Origin: Betaproteobacteria bacterium
GTDB taxonomy: Bacteria; Pseudomonadota; Gammaproteobacteria; Burkholderiales; Ferrovaceae
Direction: 5' to 3'
DNA length: 64,000 bases
NCBI GenBank assembly: GCA_028866015.1
Contig: JAGWIW010000001.1
Span: 62,001-126,000 of the forward strand
The stretch's first letter is position 1; every line of letters begins with the position of its first letter. Shown one piece after another: positions 31,782 to 42,872 of the stretch. The notes beneath the pieces were generated by a model. The model did no database searches. It was not told the origin of the DNA and saw nothing but the letters and a program-made list of their open reading frames with translations. Made by a program: the position numbers and the translations under genes.

Positions 31782-32358
31782 GCTGAATGCGGTAAATCGC
31801 GAGGCTGCCCGTCAGGTTGGGCCAGAACTGGACCGAACGTCCCTGAGGGTCGATGACCAGCCGTTCGGCCACGCGCGCGCCGATCAGGCTGCACAGGGTT
31901 TCGAAATCATCCAGAGTGCACAGGTGGACGTTTGGGGTGTTGAACCATTCGTAAGGCATGGCATCGCTCTTTGGCATGCGGCCCCGCATGACTTGCAGGC
32001 GGTTGCGCCAGTACCCAAAATTGGGAAACGTGACGATGCCTTCCCGGCCAACGCGCAACATGTCGCGCAGAATCGATTCCGTGTGTTTGGTGGCCTGGAG
32101 GGTTTGGGACAGGATCACCGTATCGAATGAATGATCGTCAAAGCCTGACAATCCTGTTTCCAGGTTCATCTGCAATACATTCACGCCGTTGCGTATTGAA
32201 GTCACCACGCTTTGAGGATCGATTTCAATGCCATAGCCGCTGACCTGCTTGGCCTGCTGCAGATGGGACAGCAGCAATCCGTCACCGCAGCCGAGGTCAA
32301 GCACTTTGGACCCGGACTTTATCCAGTCGGCAATGACAGCCAAATCAGGGCGGATCAT
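31771..32358 (-). CDS. metW: Methionine biosynthesis protein MetW
   Basis: A 195-residue methyltransferase-fold protein found next to metX in many proteobacteria. It has the SAM-binding-like [37 protein letters not shown] and [17 protein letters not shown], which is typical of MetW. MetW stimulates or partners with MetX in homoserine acylation in characterised bacteria; its catalytic role is unclear. Its start overlaps the metX stop (ATGA), implying coupled translation. Confidence 0.94.
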   Translation of the reverse strand: MIRPDLAVIADWIKSGSKVLDLGCGDGLLLSHLQQAKQVSGYGIEIDPQSVVTSIRNGVNVLQMNLETGLSGFDDHSFDTVILSQTLQATKHTESILRDMLRVGREGIVTFPNFGYWRNRLQVMRGRMPKSDAMPYEWFNTPNVHLCTLDDFETLCSLIGARVAERLVIDPQGRSVQFWPNLTGSLAIYRIQPRG

Positions 32359-33494
32359 GCACCCACCTCGCCAGCAATACGCCCCAGGTATGCACGAACC
32401 ACAGCAAAGTAGTCTTCGTTTTCCATGAGGAATGCGTCATGGCCTTGCGTGGATTCGATTTCCGCGTAGCTCACGGCCAAAGAATTGTCGAGCAATGCCT
32501 TGACGATTTCCCTTGACCGCGCCGGGGAAAAACGCCAGTCGGTCGTGAAGGACAGCACCAGGAAACCTGCTTTGGCGCTGGCCAGTGCAGCCGAAAGGTT
32601 GCCGCCAGCCCTGGATGCGGGATCAAAATAGTCCAGCGCCTTGGTCATGATGAGATAGGTGTTTGCATCAAAGCGGGTCGTGAACTTGTCGCCCTGGTGA
32701 CGCAGGTAGGATTCGATTTCGAATTCGACGTCCAGCGAAAACCGTGGCGCTTCCGTCAACAGCTCGCGCCCGAATTTTTCCATCATGGCGTCATCGCTGA
32801 GATAGGTGATGTGACCCAGCATGCGGGCAAGGCGCAGGCCACGCTCAGGAATGACCCCCTGCGTGTAGTAGTCGCCACCATGAAAATCAGGATCCGTGGT
32901 TATTGCCTGGCGCGCCACTTCGTTGAAACCGATGTTCTGGGCTGACAGGCTGGGAGCCGCGGCAATCACGATGGCATGCCCCACGCGATCGGGATAAGTC
33001 AGGGTCCATTGGAGCGCCTGCATGGCCCCCAGACTGCCTCCCATGACAGCCGCAAATCGCCGGATTTGCAGATAATCGGCCAGGCGCGCTTGCGCATGCA
33101 CCCAGTCTTCCACCGTCACGAACGGGAATCGGGATCCGTAGGGGCGGCCGGTTGCCGGATCGATGCTGGACGGTCCGGTCGACCCATTGCACCCCCCCAG
33201 GTTATTGACGCCAACGACAAAAAACCGGTCCGTGTCCACCGGTTTTCCAGGCCCGACCATGTTGTCCCACCAGCCGGTGCTGCGAGAATCGCCTGCATAG
33301 GTGCCGGCAACGTGATGCGTTCCCGAAAGGGCATGACAAATCAGGATGGCATTGCTGCGATCGGCGTTGAGTTGCCCGTAGGTTTCATAGACCAGGTCGA
33401 ACTGTTCCAGCGTGACGCCTGAGGCCAGGGGCAACGGCTTGTCGAAATGGGCAACGCTGGGGGCGACCTCACCCACGGACCGGGATCCCTTCAT
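32355..33494 (-). CDS. metX: Homoserine O-acyltransferase MetX
   Basis: A 379-residue alpha/beta hydrolase-fold acyltransferase that activates homoserine for methionine synthesis. The nucleophile is S154 in [27 protein letters not shown] is the conserved lid and active-site segment. The acid Asp is probably in FTTDWRFSP and the histidine in QGHDAFL. Whether it uses acetyl- or succinyl-CoA cannot be settled by eye; many betaproteobacterial members paired with MetW are succinyltransferases. Its start overlaps the gatB stop, so gatC-gatA-gatB-metX-metW form one packed minus-strand run. Confidence 0.94.
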   Translation of the reverse strand: MKGSRSVGEVAPSVAHFDKPLPLASGVTLEQFDLVYETYGQLNADRSNAILICHALSGTHHVAGTYAGDSRSTGWWDNMVGPGKPVDTDRFFVVGVNNLGGCNGSTGPSSIDPATGRPYGSRFPFVTVEDWVHAQARLADYLQIRRFAAVMGGSLGAMQALQWTLTYPDRVGHAIVIAAAPSLSAQNIGFNEVARQAITTDPDFHGGDYYTQGVIPERGLRLARMLGHITYLSDDAMMEKFGRELLTEAPRFSLDVEFEIESYLRHQGDKFTTRFDANTYLIMTKALDYFDPASRAGGNLSAALASAKAGFLVLSFTTDWRFSPARSREIVKALLDNSLAVSYAEIESTQGHDAFLMENEDYFAVVRAYLGRIAGEVGA

Positions 33495-34927
33495 TCGGCC
33501 TTGAGCCTTTGCTTGAGCACCGCATTCAGCTGTTCAGGATTGGCGCGCCCGCCACTGGCCTTCATGGCACGGCCAACGAAAAATCCAAACACCTTTTCCT
33601 TACCGGCACGATATTCAGCCACCTGGGCCGGATACTCCGCCATTAACGACTCCACAATGCCCTCCAGGCTGGACACGTCGGAAATCTGCTGCAATCCCCG
33701 GGCTTCGATGAGGGCATCCGCCTCCCCACCTTCCCTCCACAGGATATCAAACAGTTCCTTGCCCATCTTTCCTGAAATGGTGCCATCCTGGATGCGCTTC
33801 AACAAACCGCCCAGCTGCCGGGGTGAAACGCGGCTGTCCTGTATCTCCAGACCTTCCCTGTGCAGGGCGGCGGAAAGTTCGCCACTGACCCAATTGGCAC
33901 ACAGCTTGGCGTCATTTGCCGCGTACGGCAGGAGCTCCAGGAAATAGCTGGCCATGCTCCGGGAAGCAGTCAGCACACCGGCATCGTACAGCGACAGGCC
34001 GAATTGTTCGATGAAACGCTGCTGCATGGCGTCTGGCAATTCAGGCATGCGCGCTTGAACCTCCCCAATCCAGGCGGCATCGATGTGCAGCGGCAACAGG
34101 TCAGGGTCTGGAAAATAGCGGTAGTCCTGGGCGTCCTCCTTCGAGCGCATGGAGCGGGTTTCATCCCGGTCAGGATCATACAGTCGCGTTTCCTGCACCA
34201 CGACTCCTCCAGCCTCGATCAATTCGATCTGGCGACGGATTTCGTATTCGATGGCTTTTTCGAGAAAGCGGAACGAGTTCAGATTCTTGATTTCGCAGCG
34301 CGTGCCCAGCTCAGACTGGCCACGCGGACGGACAGACACATTGGCATCACAGCGGAAAGAACCTTCCTGCATGTTGCCATCGCAGATTCCGATCCAGGTG
34401 ACCAGGCGATGCAACGCGCGTGCATACGCAACCGCCTCAGTGGCACTGCGCAAATCAGGTTCCGAAACAATTTCCAGCAAGGGGGTTCCGGCACGGTTGA
34501 GATCGATCCCCGACAGTCCGTGGAAATCCTCATGCAGAGATTTCCCCGCATCTTCTTCGAGATGGGCGCGCGTCAGGCGCACCTGCTTGACCTTTCCTTC
34601 CAGCTCGATGGACATGGTGCCGCCGGAAACCACAGGAATCTCAAACTGGCTGATCTGGTAGCCCTTCGGAAGGTCTGGATAGAAATAGTTTTTTCTGGCA
34701 AATATCGAACGTGACGCGATGGCGGCTCCGGTTGCCAGCCCGAAACGGATGGCACAGTCCACGGCGGAACGATTCAGGACAGGCAACACCCCGGGCAGCG
34801 CCAGGTCAACCGCGCAGGCCTGGACATTGGGCGCGGCCCCGAATGCGGTGGCCGCTCCGGAAAAAATCTTTGAATGCGTCGCCAGTTGCGCATGGGTTTC
34901 CAGTCCGATAACGACTTCCCAGTCCAT
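33491..34927 (-). CDS. gatB: Aspartyl/glutamyl-tRNA(Asn/Gln) amidotransferase subunit B
   Basis: A 478-residue GatB. The N-terminal cradle domain begins [28 protein letters not shown], with [19 protein letters not shown] and [15 protein letters not shown] as the classic signatures. The C-terminal YqeY-like tail ([63 protein letters not shown]) binds tRNA. GatB phosphorylates the mischarged Glu- or Asp-tRNA and transfers ammonia delivered from GatA. It lies 8 bp after gatA. Confidence 0.97.
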   Translation of the reverse strand: MDWEVVIGLETHAQLATHSKIFSGAATAFGAAPNVQACAVDLALPGVLPVLNRSAVDCAIRFGLATGAAIASRSIFARKNYFYPDLPKGYQISQFEIPVVSGGTMSIELEGKVKQVRLTRAHLEEDAGKSLHEDFHGLSGIDLNRAGTPLLEIVSEPDLRSATEAVAYARALHRLVTWIGICDGNMQEGSFRCDANVSVRPRGQSELGTRCEIKNLNSFRFLEKAIEYEIRRQIELIEAGGVVVQETRLYDPDRDETRSMRSKEDAQDYRYFPDPDLLPLHIDAAWIGEVQARMPELPDAMQQRFIEQFGLSLYDAGVLTASRSMASYFLELLPYAANDAKLCANWVSGELSAALHREGLEIQDSRVSPRQLGGLLKRIQDGTISGKMGKELFDILWREGGEADALIEARGLQQISDVSSLEGIVESLMAEYPAQVAEYRAGKEKVFGFFVGRAMKASGGRANPEQLNAVLKQRLKAE

Positions 34928-34935
34928 CTCTGCTC

Positions 34936-36402
34936 CTAGGCGCGGGCCATGTCCGGCACCTGCCGATGCCAGTCTGTGGCCTGCTGATAACCATGGGCCG
35001 CCTGCAACAGGCGCCCTTCGCTGAAATAATTTCCAATCAGCTGCAATCCTACCGGCAATCCTGCTGCGCCAAAGCCCGCAGGAATCGACAGGCCGGGCAG
35101 CCCCGCCAGGTTGACGCTGATGGTGAAAATATCCGACAGGTACATCTGGACCGGATCGCCGGTCTTCTCGCCAAAACCGAAAGCCACTGTGGGAGAAGAA
35201 GGCCCCATGATCACGTCACATTGTTCGAAGGCCTCACGGAAATCATTCACGATCAGTCGGCGCACCCGCTGCGCCTGCAGGTAATAGGCATCATAGTAGC
35301 CGCGCGACAGCACGTAAGTCCCCGTCAGGATGCGGCGTTTCACTTCGGGTCCGAAACCTTCAGCGCGCGAACGTTCATACATGTCGTTCAGGTCGGCATA
35401 CTGGGCGGCACGATGTCCGTAACGTACACCGTCATAGCGGGAAAGATTGCTGGAAGCCTCGGCGGGTGCCAGAACATAGTAGACAGGTACCGACAGGGCG
35501 CTGTGCGGCAAACTCACTTCGACCCGCTCGGCCCCCAGTCGGTCGTAGACTTCCAGGGCCGCATCGATGGCCTGAGCCACGTCGGAGCTGACGCCGCCGC
35601 TGAAATATTCACGCGGCAACCCGATGCGCAAGCCCTTGAGCGGCTTGCCCAGGGTGGCCGTGTAATCTTCTGCAGGGCGATCGATGCTGGTGGAATCCCT
35701 GGCATCAAAGCCCACCATGGCGTTCAGCACCAGCCCCAGGTCTTCCGCACTGGGAGCGATCACGCCGCCCTGATCCAGACTGGAGGCATAAGCGATCATG
35801 CCGTACCGCGACACCAGGCCATACGTGGGTTTGATGCCACTCACCCCGCACAGCGCTGCAGGTTGGCGAATGGACCCCCCGGTGTCGGTGGCAGTGGCTG
35901 CCGGGGCAAGCCGCGCGGCCACGGCAGCCGCCGAGCCGCCGGAACTACCGCCCGGCACTTTGGCCAGATTCCAGGGGTTTTTGACCGGACCGAAATGCGA
36001 GGTCTCGTTGCTCGAGCCCATGGCAAATTCGTCCATGTTGGTTTTCCCCAGAATCAAGGCCCCCGCCCCCGCGAACTTTTCGATCACATGCGCATCGTAA
36101 GGGGACACGAAATTGGACAGCATTCTGGAGCCACAGGTGGTCAGCCATCCCTGGGTGCAAAAGATGTCCTTGTGGGCGATTGGAATGCCTGTCAGGGGGC
36201 CGGCTTGTCCACGGGCAATCCGGGCATCCGCGGCATCGGCCTGGGCCAGCGTCTTTTCGGGGTCAACCGTGATGAAAGCCCCCAGCTCTCCGTCCAGCCG
36301 TTCGATCCGCCCCAGGTAGGCCTGGGCCAGTTCCCGGCTGGAAATCCGGCGTTCATGCAAAGCGGAGGCGAGCTGCCGCAAGGAAGTGTTTGCGAGATCC
36401 AT
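34936..36402 (-). CDS. gatA: Aspartyl/glutamyl-tRNA(Asn/Gln) amidotransferase subunit A
   Basis: A 488-residue amidase-signature enzyme that frees ammonia from glutamine for the GatCAB transamidosome. The Ser-cisSer-Lys triad lies in [13 protein letters not shown] (Lys), [15 protein letters not shown] (cis-Ser) and [16 protein letters not shown] (nucleophile). ATG 36402 ([12 protein letters not shown]) was chosen; an in-frame GTG at 36411 overlaps the gatC stop and is an alternative. Together with gatC and gatB it gives a complete amidotransferase. Confidence 0.96.
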   Translation of the reverse strand: MDLANTSLRQLASALHERRISSRELAQAYLGRIERLDGELGAFITVDPEKTLAQADAADARIARGQAGPLTGIPIAHKDIFCTQGWLTTCGSRMLSNFVSPYDAHVIEKFAGAGALILGKTNMDEFAMGSSNETSHFGPVKNPWNLAKVPGGSSGGSAAAVAARLAPAATATDTGGSIRQPAALCGVSGIKPTYGLVSRYGMIAYASSLDQGGVIAPSAEDLGLVLNAMVGFDARDSTSIDRPAEDYTATLGKPLKGLRIGLPREYFSGGVSSDVAQAIDAALEVYDRLGAERVEVSLPHSALSVPVYYVLAPAEASSNLSRYDGVRYGHRAAQYADLNDMYERSRAEGFGPEVKRRILTGTYVLSRGYYDAYYLQAQRVRRLIVNDFREAFEQCDVIMGPSSPTVAFGFGEKTGDPVQMYLSDIFTISVNLAGLPGLSIPAGFGAAGLPVGLQLIGNYFSEGRLLQAAHGYQQATDWHRQVPDMARA

Positions 36403-36407
36403 GCTCG

Positions 36408-36695
36408 TCACTCGATGACTTTGGGAACCAGGTAGAGGCCTTCCTCGACCTGGGGGGCCACGGACTGGAAACGGGCCCGCTGGTCTGTTTCGGTCACAAG
36501 GTCTTCACGCAGGCGTAATCCAAGGTCCAGCGCATGGGACAGCGGTTCGATTCCACGGGTATCCACGGCCTGGAGCTGGTCGATCAGGCCCAGAATGCCT
36601 GCAAACTGCCCCTGGAGCCCGGTAATTTCGGACTCTTCCAGCCGCAAACGGGCAAGCCGGGCAAGGCGCTTGAGGTCGGTATCAGTCAAAGCCAC
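36408..36695 (-). CDS. gatC: Aspartyl/glutamyl-tRNA(Asn/Gln) amidotransferase subunit C
   Basis: A 95-residue linker subunit that wraps GatA and GatB. The N-terminal [23 protein letters not shown] and central [21 protein letters not shown] are diagnostic. The GTG at 36695 has CAGGAG 8 bp upstream and gives the usual N-terminus. The in-frame ATG at 36713 has no ribosome-binding site and would add six atypical residues. It is the first gene of the gat-met run and diverges from mreB. Confidence 0.93.
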   Translation of the reverse strand: MALTDTDLKRLARLARLRLEESEITGLQGQFAGILGLIDQLQAVDTRGIEPLSHALDLGLRLREDLVTETDQRARFQSVAPQVEEGLYLVPKVIE

Positions 36696-36753
36696 GGTTT
36701 GGGCTCCTGGCATGGAAAGGGCTGGGGTTATGGAGTATCATGGAGAGCTTTGA

Positions 36754-37821
<1,068 letters not shown>

Positions 37822-37845
37822 TTTCCCGAAGGCCTGGGGAGGGGG

Positions 37846-38775
37846 ATGGACATTCGCACGCCAGAGCTGTTCAGTCGCGGGCCTTCCCCTCTCGCTCGGC
37901 TCGTTTTCTACTGCGCGCTGGCCATTGCCTGCATTGTGGTGGATTACCGTTTCCACCGGCTTGATGCATTCCGCAAGGCGATGAGCGTCGCCATCTATCC
38001 TTTCCAGGAAGCAGCCAACCTGCCTTCGCTCCTGGCAGACACGGTACGTCGGGCCATTGAATCGCCGCAGGCATTGCAGGCGGAAAACGATCATCTGCGC
38101 CAGCAGTTGCTGCTACAGGCAGATGCCGTACAGCAGTTGGGCGCCACAAGATCCCAGCTCAATGCCTTGCGCGCCCTGGTTGGCTTGCGCCAGGAGCAGG
38201 CAGCATCCCATGCCGTTGCGGAAATCATCGGCATGGCACATACCCCGTTTGTCCAGAAGATCGTGATCAACACCGGACAGAGTAGCGGCATTCAGCCCGG
38301 CGCTCCGGTGATGTCGGTGGAAGGTCTGGTGGGCCAGGTTACCGCGGTCGACCCGTTTTACAGCGAAGTAACGCTCATCACCGACAAAAACCAGGCGCTC
38401 CCGGTCATGGTTGTGCGCAACGGATTGCGGGCCATGGCATTCGGCAACGGGGCATCCGGCACTTTTTCACTGCCCTATGTTCCCATCGCATCGGATATTC
38501 AGGCAGGAGATGCCCTCGTCACGTCCGGCATCGGCGGACTTTATCCCGCGGGAATTTCCGTCGGGCAAATCAAATCCGTCGAACGCGATTCTTCCTCCGC
38601 TTTTGCCAAAATTCAATGCGTTCCGACCGGAGCTGTGCAGGATCACCGTTACGTACTGGTTCTGAGCGTGCCACCACGCGCACTGGGCGGGGAGTTGCCC
38701 AACCTGGATGCGCCAGCACCCAGCGCAGCAACCAACCCCAGTGCAAAAGCCCCCCGAAAGCTGAAAAAACCCTGA
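37846..38775 (+). CDS. mreC: Rod shape-determining protein MreC
   Basis: A 309-residue bitopic protein: one membrane helix near residues 20-38 (LVFYCALAIACIVVDY), a coiled coil (about 70-110, LQAENDHLRQQLLLQADAVQQLGATRSQLNALR) and a periplasmic double beta-barrel (GMAHTPFVQKIVINTGQSSGIQPGAPVM, GLVGQVTAVDPFYSEVTLITD). It couples MreB to PBP2 and RodA. A very strong GGGGAGGGGG precedes the ATG. The C-terminal tail is rich in Ala, Pro and Lys. Confidence 0.95.
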   Translation: MDIRTPELFSRGPSPLARLVFYCALAIACIVVDYRFHRLDAFRKAMSVAIYPFQEAANLPSLLADTVRRAIESPQALQAENDHLRQQLLLQADAVQQLGATRSQLNALRALVGLRQEQAASHAVAEIIGMAHTPFVQKIVINTGQSSGIQPGAPVMSVEGLVGQVTAVDPFYSEVTLITDKNQALPVMVVRNGLRAMAFGNGASGTFSLPYVPIASDIQAGDALVTSGIGGLYPAGISVGQIKSVERDSSSAFAKIQCVPTGAVQDHRYVLVLSVPPRALGGELPNLDAPAPSAATNPSAKAPRKLKKP

Positions 38776-38776
38776 T

Positions 38777-39298
38777 ATGGCCCCCCCCGCGCGCGAACCT
38801 CAAGTTTTGAAACGACCTGCGACACCCGGTCGGGTTGCCGTCAGCTTTCTGCTCGCGTTCCTCTTCATGTTGCTGCCATGGGGCGGCCCCTGGTTATTGC
38901 TCCGCCCCGATCTCATGGTGCTGCTGCTCGTCTACTGGACTATCCGCGAACCCATGCTGATGGGTGGTTGGGTGGCGTTCTTCCTGGGAATCCTGGCAGA
39001 CTCGGCAGACAGTTCCACCCTTGGCATCCATGCTTTGGGCTATTCCATGAGCTATTACCTGGCCGCCCATTTCAGGCCTCGCATCCTCTCTTTTTATACA
39101 GCCAACCAGGCCCTGCATGTTCTGCCGTTCATTTTTGTCAGCCAGCTCACCACCACCCTGGTTTCCCTGATCCTCAAGCTTCCTTTGCCGGACTGGCTGT
39201 GGTGGCTGCAATCCCCTTTCACTGCGCTCTTCTGGCTGACCTTGCCGGCACTGCTTGAGCGCCAGAAGTCACCTCCAGATACACCCAAGGTTTCCTGA
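38777..39298 (+). CDS. mreD: Rod shape-determining protein MreD
   Basis: A 173-residue inner-membrane protein with five or six hydrophobic segments (FLLAFLFMLLPWGGPWLLLRPDLMVLLLVYW, GGWVAFFLGILAD, LHVLPFIFVSQLTTTLV). It begins 1 bp after mreC stops. MreD belongs to the elongation complex with MreC and RodA. The sequence is poorly conserved in general; position and topology make the call secure. Confidence 0.93.
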   Translation: MAPPAREPQVLKRPATPGRVAVSFLLAFLFMLLPWGGPWLLLRPDLMVLLLVYWTIREPMLMGGWVAFFLGILADSADSSTLGIHALGYSMSYYLAAHFRPRILSFYTANQALHVLPFIFVSQLTTTLVSLILKLPLPDWLWWLQSPFTALFWLTLPALLERQKSPPDTPKVS

Positions 39299-39299
39299 A

Positions 39300-41195
39300 G
39301 TGCAGCATTTCCTTCGCAATCCAAAACAGGAACGATGGGAATTCCAGTTACGCCTTAAAGCATTGTGGGTTCTGATCATCACACTCTGCCTGCTGTTGCT
39401 GGCCCGCCTGGTATGGCTTCAGATCATTTCCCACAGCTACTACCATACCCTCGCTGAAGCCAATCGGATCAGCATCGTCCCCATCGTCCCCAATCGCGGC
39501 CTGATTCTTGACCGCAAAGGCACTGTTCTGGCGGAGAACAATTACACCTACGATCTCGAGATCAATCCTGCCCGCAACCGAAACCTCGACCAGCTGATCG
39601 ATCAGCTGGCTGATCTGGTCACAATCACCTCCTCTGATCGGAAACTCTTTCGCAAGGCGCTGGACGAAACCCATGGCCTGTCCCCAGTGCCCATCCGAAA
39701 TCGGTTGAGTGAAACCGAGATCGCCCGCTTTGCTGTCAACCACTATCGCTTTCCCGGCGTGGACATCCAGGCGCGCCTGATCCGCAACTACCCGCTGGGC
39801 GCCAGCGCCTCCCATTTGATTGGTTACATTGGCCGGATCAATGAAGCCGACCAGGAACGGCTGGACGATGCCGGAATGGCCGACGAATACCGTGGCACCA
39901 ATCACATTGGCAAACTCGGCATTGAGGGGCATTACGAACATGAACTGCACGGCATCACAGGCTCGGAACAGGTGGAAACTGATGCCAGCGGCCGTGGTGT
40001 TCGCTCTCTTTCGCGCATCGACCCGATCGCTGGCAATGATCTGTTCCTGACCATCGATGCCGGCTTGCAGCAAGCTGCCGAAAAGGCTTTCGGCGACCAC
40101 CGGGGAGCGCTGGTGGCCATCGACCCCGGCACCGGCGACGTCCTGGCCCTTGTCAGCGAACCCGGCTTTGACCCCAATCTGTTTGTGGAAGGAATAGACC
40201 AGGACAACTGGAATGCCCTGAACAATTCTCCAGACAAGCCCCTCAACAACCGTGCCCTGCGTGGACTGTATCCACCAGGGTCCACCGTCAAGCCGTTCAT
40301 GGCCCTTGCGGCGCTGACTCTGGGGAAAAGGACCACGACCTACAAAATTTCAGATCCAGGATATTTCTCATTTCCGGGCAGCAGTCATCGCTACCGGGAC
40401 TGGCGTGCCGGCGGCCACGGCATGGTCGACATGCATCTGTCCATCGTCCAGTCCTGCGACACCTACTATTACAGTCTCGCCAACGACCTGGGCATCGACG
40501 CCATGCACGACTTCTTCACCCAGTTCGGGTTTGGGCAGAAAACCGGCATCGACATTGATGGGGAAGTGGCAGGGCTTTACCCTTCCACAGAATGGAAGCG
40601 GAAGCGTTTCAAGCAGGACTGGTATGGCGGCGAGACGGTCATCAGCGGAATTGGCCAGGGCTACATCCTGACCACGCCCTTGCAGCTTGCCCAGGCTGTC
40701 GCAACGCTCGCCAACAACGGAGTGATGATGAAACCCCATCTCGTGCACGAGATCCGCGACCGGGCCACGGGAGCAATCAAGAAAATCCCTCCCGAAATCG
40801 AACGAACGCTCCCGCTGAAGCAGGCAGACATCGATTTCGTGCGCGATGCGATGGAAGATGTCATGAAGCCCGGGGGAACCGCAGCTCAGGCCGGGGCCGG
40901 GGCCCCCTACCTGATCGCAGGAAAAACGGGCACGGCCCAGGTGGTGGGGGTTCGCCAGGGTGAAAAATACAATGAAAGCCGTACTGCGGAACGCAATCGC
41001 GACCATGCAGTCTTCATTGCTTTTGCGCCGGCAGACAAGCCCCGTATCGCCGTTGCCGTCCTGGTGGAAAATGGAGGTCACGGAGGCTCAACAGCAGCCC
41101 CCATTGCGCGCAAGGTATTTGACTATTACCTGCTCGGTCAGGGAGTAACCCCAGTGCCCGACAACAATGCAGGAGATGACAGTGCCCACGATTAA
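39300..41195 (+). CDS. mrdA: Penicillin-binding protein 2 (elongasome transpeptidase)
   Basis: A 631-residue class B penicillin-binding protein: a short cytoplasmic N-terminus, one membrane helix (ALWVLIITLCLLLLARLVWLQ), the pedestal dimerisation domain (NRGLILDRKGTVLAEN) and the transpeptidase domain with nucleophile S328 in GSTVKPF, the QSCDTYYYSL motif (S-x-D form) and KTGTAQV. It cross-links lateral wall peptidoglycan together with RodA. The start is GTG 39300, one base after mreD; the frame is open upstream inside mreD but the family N-terminus begins here. Confidence 0.96.
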   Translation: MQHFLRNPKQERWEFQLRLKALWVLIITLCLLLLARLVWLQIISHSYYHTLAEANRISIVPIVPNRGLILDRKGTVLAENNYTYDLEINPARNRNLDQLIDQLADLVTITSSDRKLFRKALDETHGLSPVPIRNRLSETEIARFAVNHYRFPGVDIQARLIRNYPLGASASHLIGYIGRINEADQERLDDAGMADEYRGTNHIGKLGIEGHYEHELHGITGSEQVETDASGRGVRSLSRIDPIAGNDLFLTIDAGLQQAAEKAFGDHRGALVAIDPGTGDVLALVSEPGFDPNLFVEGIDQDNWNALNNSPDKPLNNRALRGLYPPGSTVKPFMALAALTLGKRTTTYKISDPGYFSFPGSSHRYRDWRAGGHGMVDMHLSIVQSCDTYYYSLANDLGIDAMHDFFTQFGFGQKTGIDIDGEVAGLYPSTEWKRKRFKQDWYGGETVISGIGQGYILTTPLQLAQAVATLANNGVMMKPHLVHEIRDRATGAIKKIPPEIERTLPLKQADIDFVRDAMEDVMKPGGTAAQAGAGAPYLIAGKTGTAQVVGVRQGEKYNESRTAERNRDHAVFIAFAPADKPRIAVAVLVENGGHGGSTAAPIARKVFDYYLLGQGVTPVPDNNAGDDSAHD

Positions 41196-42282
41196 GGAGC
41201 TGCGCCAGCGATTCCTGGCCCCGCTGGATCCGACACTGTTCAATACCTGCCTCATCCTGACGGCGCTTGGCCTGATCGTCCAGTACAGCGCCTCGGGATC
41301 GGACATGGTCAAGGTTCTGAGTCAGGTTCGCAATCTGGGCCTGGCTTTCGCGGCCATGTGGGTGATGGCGGTCACTCCGCCCCACAAGATCGAGCGGGTG
41401 GTTTTCCCGATTTATGTGGTCGCGCTGGTGGCTCTTGTGGCCGTAGCCCTGTTCGGGGAAGTCAGTCACGGTGCCCGGCGCTGGCTGCATCTGGGGCCTT
41501 TGCGCCTGCAGCCCTCTGAACTCATGAAAATTGCCTTGCCCCTGGCGTTGGCCGGTTATTTCGAGTGGCGTGGAAAATCCATTAACTGGCGTGATTTTGT
41601 GGTGGCCGCCCTGCTGCTGCTGATTCCTGTTGCCCTGGTTATTCGACAGCCCGACCTGGGGACAGCGCTCTTGATTGCATCATCGGGTTTCTATGTACTG
41701 TACTTTGCCGGACTCTCCTGGAAGGTCATGGGAGGCCTTTTGGCAGCGGGCCTCGCTTCCTTGCCCCTGGTATGGCACCTGCTTCACGACTACCAGCGAA
41801 AGCGCATCCTGACGCTGCTTGATCCCACCCAGGACCCCCTGGGTGCCGGTTACCACACGCTCCAATCCATGATTGCCCTCGGGTCCGGCGGGCTTTTTGG
41901 GAAAGGCTGGCTGCAAGGCACCCAGTCCCATCTGGACTTCCTCCCGGAGCACACCACGGATTTCGTCTTTGCCGTATTTGGCGAAGAATTCGGCCTGCTG
42001 GGCGAGCTTGTTTTCCTGGTGGCCATGCTGGTCATCATCACCCGCGGGTTCTTTATCGCCAACGAAGGATCCACCCCTTTCGCCCGACTGGTGGCCGGTG
42101 CACTTTCCATGACCTTGTTCACGTATACTTTCGTCAACATGGGAATGGTCAGCGGGATCCTGCCGGTAGTGGGCGTACCCTTGCCGTTCCTGAGCTATGG
42201 AGGCACATCGCTGGTGACTCTGTTCATCAGCATCGGCATCCTGATGAGCGTTCATCACCACAGAAAACTGGTCAAACAGTGA
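41182..42282 (+). CDS. rodA: Peptidoglycan glycosyltransferase RodA
   Basis: A SEDS-family polymerase of about 366 residues with ten membrane helices that builds glycan strands with PBP2. Diagnostic segments are RRWLHLGPLRLQPSELMKIALPLALA, IRQPDLGTALLIASSGFYVLY, TDFVFAVFGEEFGLLGE and GVPLPFLSYGGTSLV. Three in-frame starts compete: ATG 41167, ATG 41176 and GTG 41182. AGGAG at 41171-41175 is 6 bp before the GTG, so I prefer it. The gene overlaps the mrdA 3' end. Confidence 0.94.
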   Translation: MPTIKELRQRFLAPLDPTLFNTCLILTALGLIVQYSASGSDMVKVLSQVRNLGLAFAAMWVMAVTPPHKIERVVFPIYVVALVALVAVALFGEVSHGARRWLHLGPLRLQPSELMKIALPLALAGYFEWRGKSINWRDFVVAALLLLIPVALVIRQPDLGTALLIASSGFYVLYFAGLSWKVMGGLLAAGLASLPLVWHLLHDYQRKRILTLLDPTQDPLGAGYHTLQSMIALGSGGLFGKGWLQGTQSHLDFLPEHTTDFVFAVFGEEFGLLGELVFLVAMLVIITRGFFIANEGSTPFARLVAGALSMTLFTYTFVNMGMVSGILPVVGVPLPFLSYGGTSLVTLFISIGILMSVHHHRKLVKQ

Positions 42283-42830
42283 ACACAACAAGATCGGTCC
42301 TGCTGCTGCTTTTGACGGTGCTTTGGGGTTGCAGCACCATGCCGCGGCCTGCGGAAGCGCCGGCTGGTTCGGGGCGCGGGGGCTATTATCTGGACGATGG
42401 ACCGGGCGCCCACCCTCCGGCCCATTTGGACCAGATACCGGACGCAGTGCCCAAATGGGAACCGCTGAACCGGTTTGCCAACAGACCCTATACCGCATTC
42501 GGCAAGGTTTACGTGCCTGATGTTTCGGGAAAGCCTTACCGGGCGCGCGGGATTGCGTCCTGGTATGGGCGCCGCTACAACCACCAGAAAACTTCGAGCG
42601 GCGAGCTCTATGACATGTACGGCATGACGGCCGCCCATCCCACGCTTCCCATTCCATCCTACGCGCGCGTGACCAATCTCTCCAACCACAAATCTGTCGT
42701 GGTGCGCATCAACGATCGCGGGCCGTTCCGTTCGAACCGCCTGATCGACTTGAGTTACACGGCAGCCTGGAAACTGGGTTTCGTCAACAAAGGCAGCACC
42801 GAAGTGGAAGTGGAGCGTCTGTTCCCTTAG
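42279..42830 (+). CDS. rlpA: Rare lipoprotein A (septal ring lytic transglycosylase-like), no SPOR domain
   Basis: A 183-residue lipoprotein: lipobox LWGC near residue 18, a Gly/Pro-rich linker, then the double-psi beta-barrel domain with GIASWYGRRYNHQKTSSGELYDMYGMTAAHPTLP, TNLSNHKSVVVRINDRGPF and IDLSYTAAWKLGF. In some species RlpA cleaves glycan strands lacking stem peptides. The C-terminal SPOR domain found in many RlpA proteins is absent; the protein ends right after the barrel. It starts with GTG 42279, overlapping the rodA stop. Confidence 0.93.
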   Translation: MNTTRSVLLLLLTVLWGCSTMPRPAEAPAGSGRGGYYLDDGPGAHPPAHLDQIPDAVPKWEPLNRFANRPYTAFGKVYVPDVSGKPYRARGIASWYGRRYNHQKTSSGELYDMYGMTAAHPTLPIPSYARVTNLSNHKSVVVRINDRGPFRSNRLIDLSYTAAWKLGFVNKGSTEVEVERLFP

Positions 42831-42840
42831 TTGCCGAAGG

Positions 42841-42846
42841 TATAAT
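42841..42846 (+). promoter_or_regulatory. -10 element upstream of dacC
   Basis: GGTATAATGGCGGTTTTT contains a perfect TATAAT 27 bp before the dacC ATG. The same arrangement precedes leuS (GGTATAATTTCGCTTTTT). No convincing -35 is visible. It suggests that dacC and the downstream dat-ybeD-lipB-lipA genes have their own promoter apart from the mre operon. Confidence 0.55.
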
Positions 42847-42872
42847 GGCGGTTTTTCCGCCAGGTTTTTCTC

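Noticed and set aside
32355-33494. SAM-responsive riboswitch for metX-metW
   Set aside because: metX starts inside the gatB stop with no leader, so there is no room for a riboswitch.
34966-36435. Long plus-strand open frame (489 codons) opposite gatA
   Set aside because: It lies wholly antisense to the well-supported gatA. Its translation is rich in Gly, His, Gln and Arg with no recognisable domain, as expected for the complement of a GC-rich gene.
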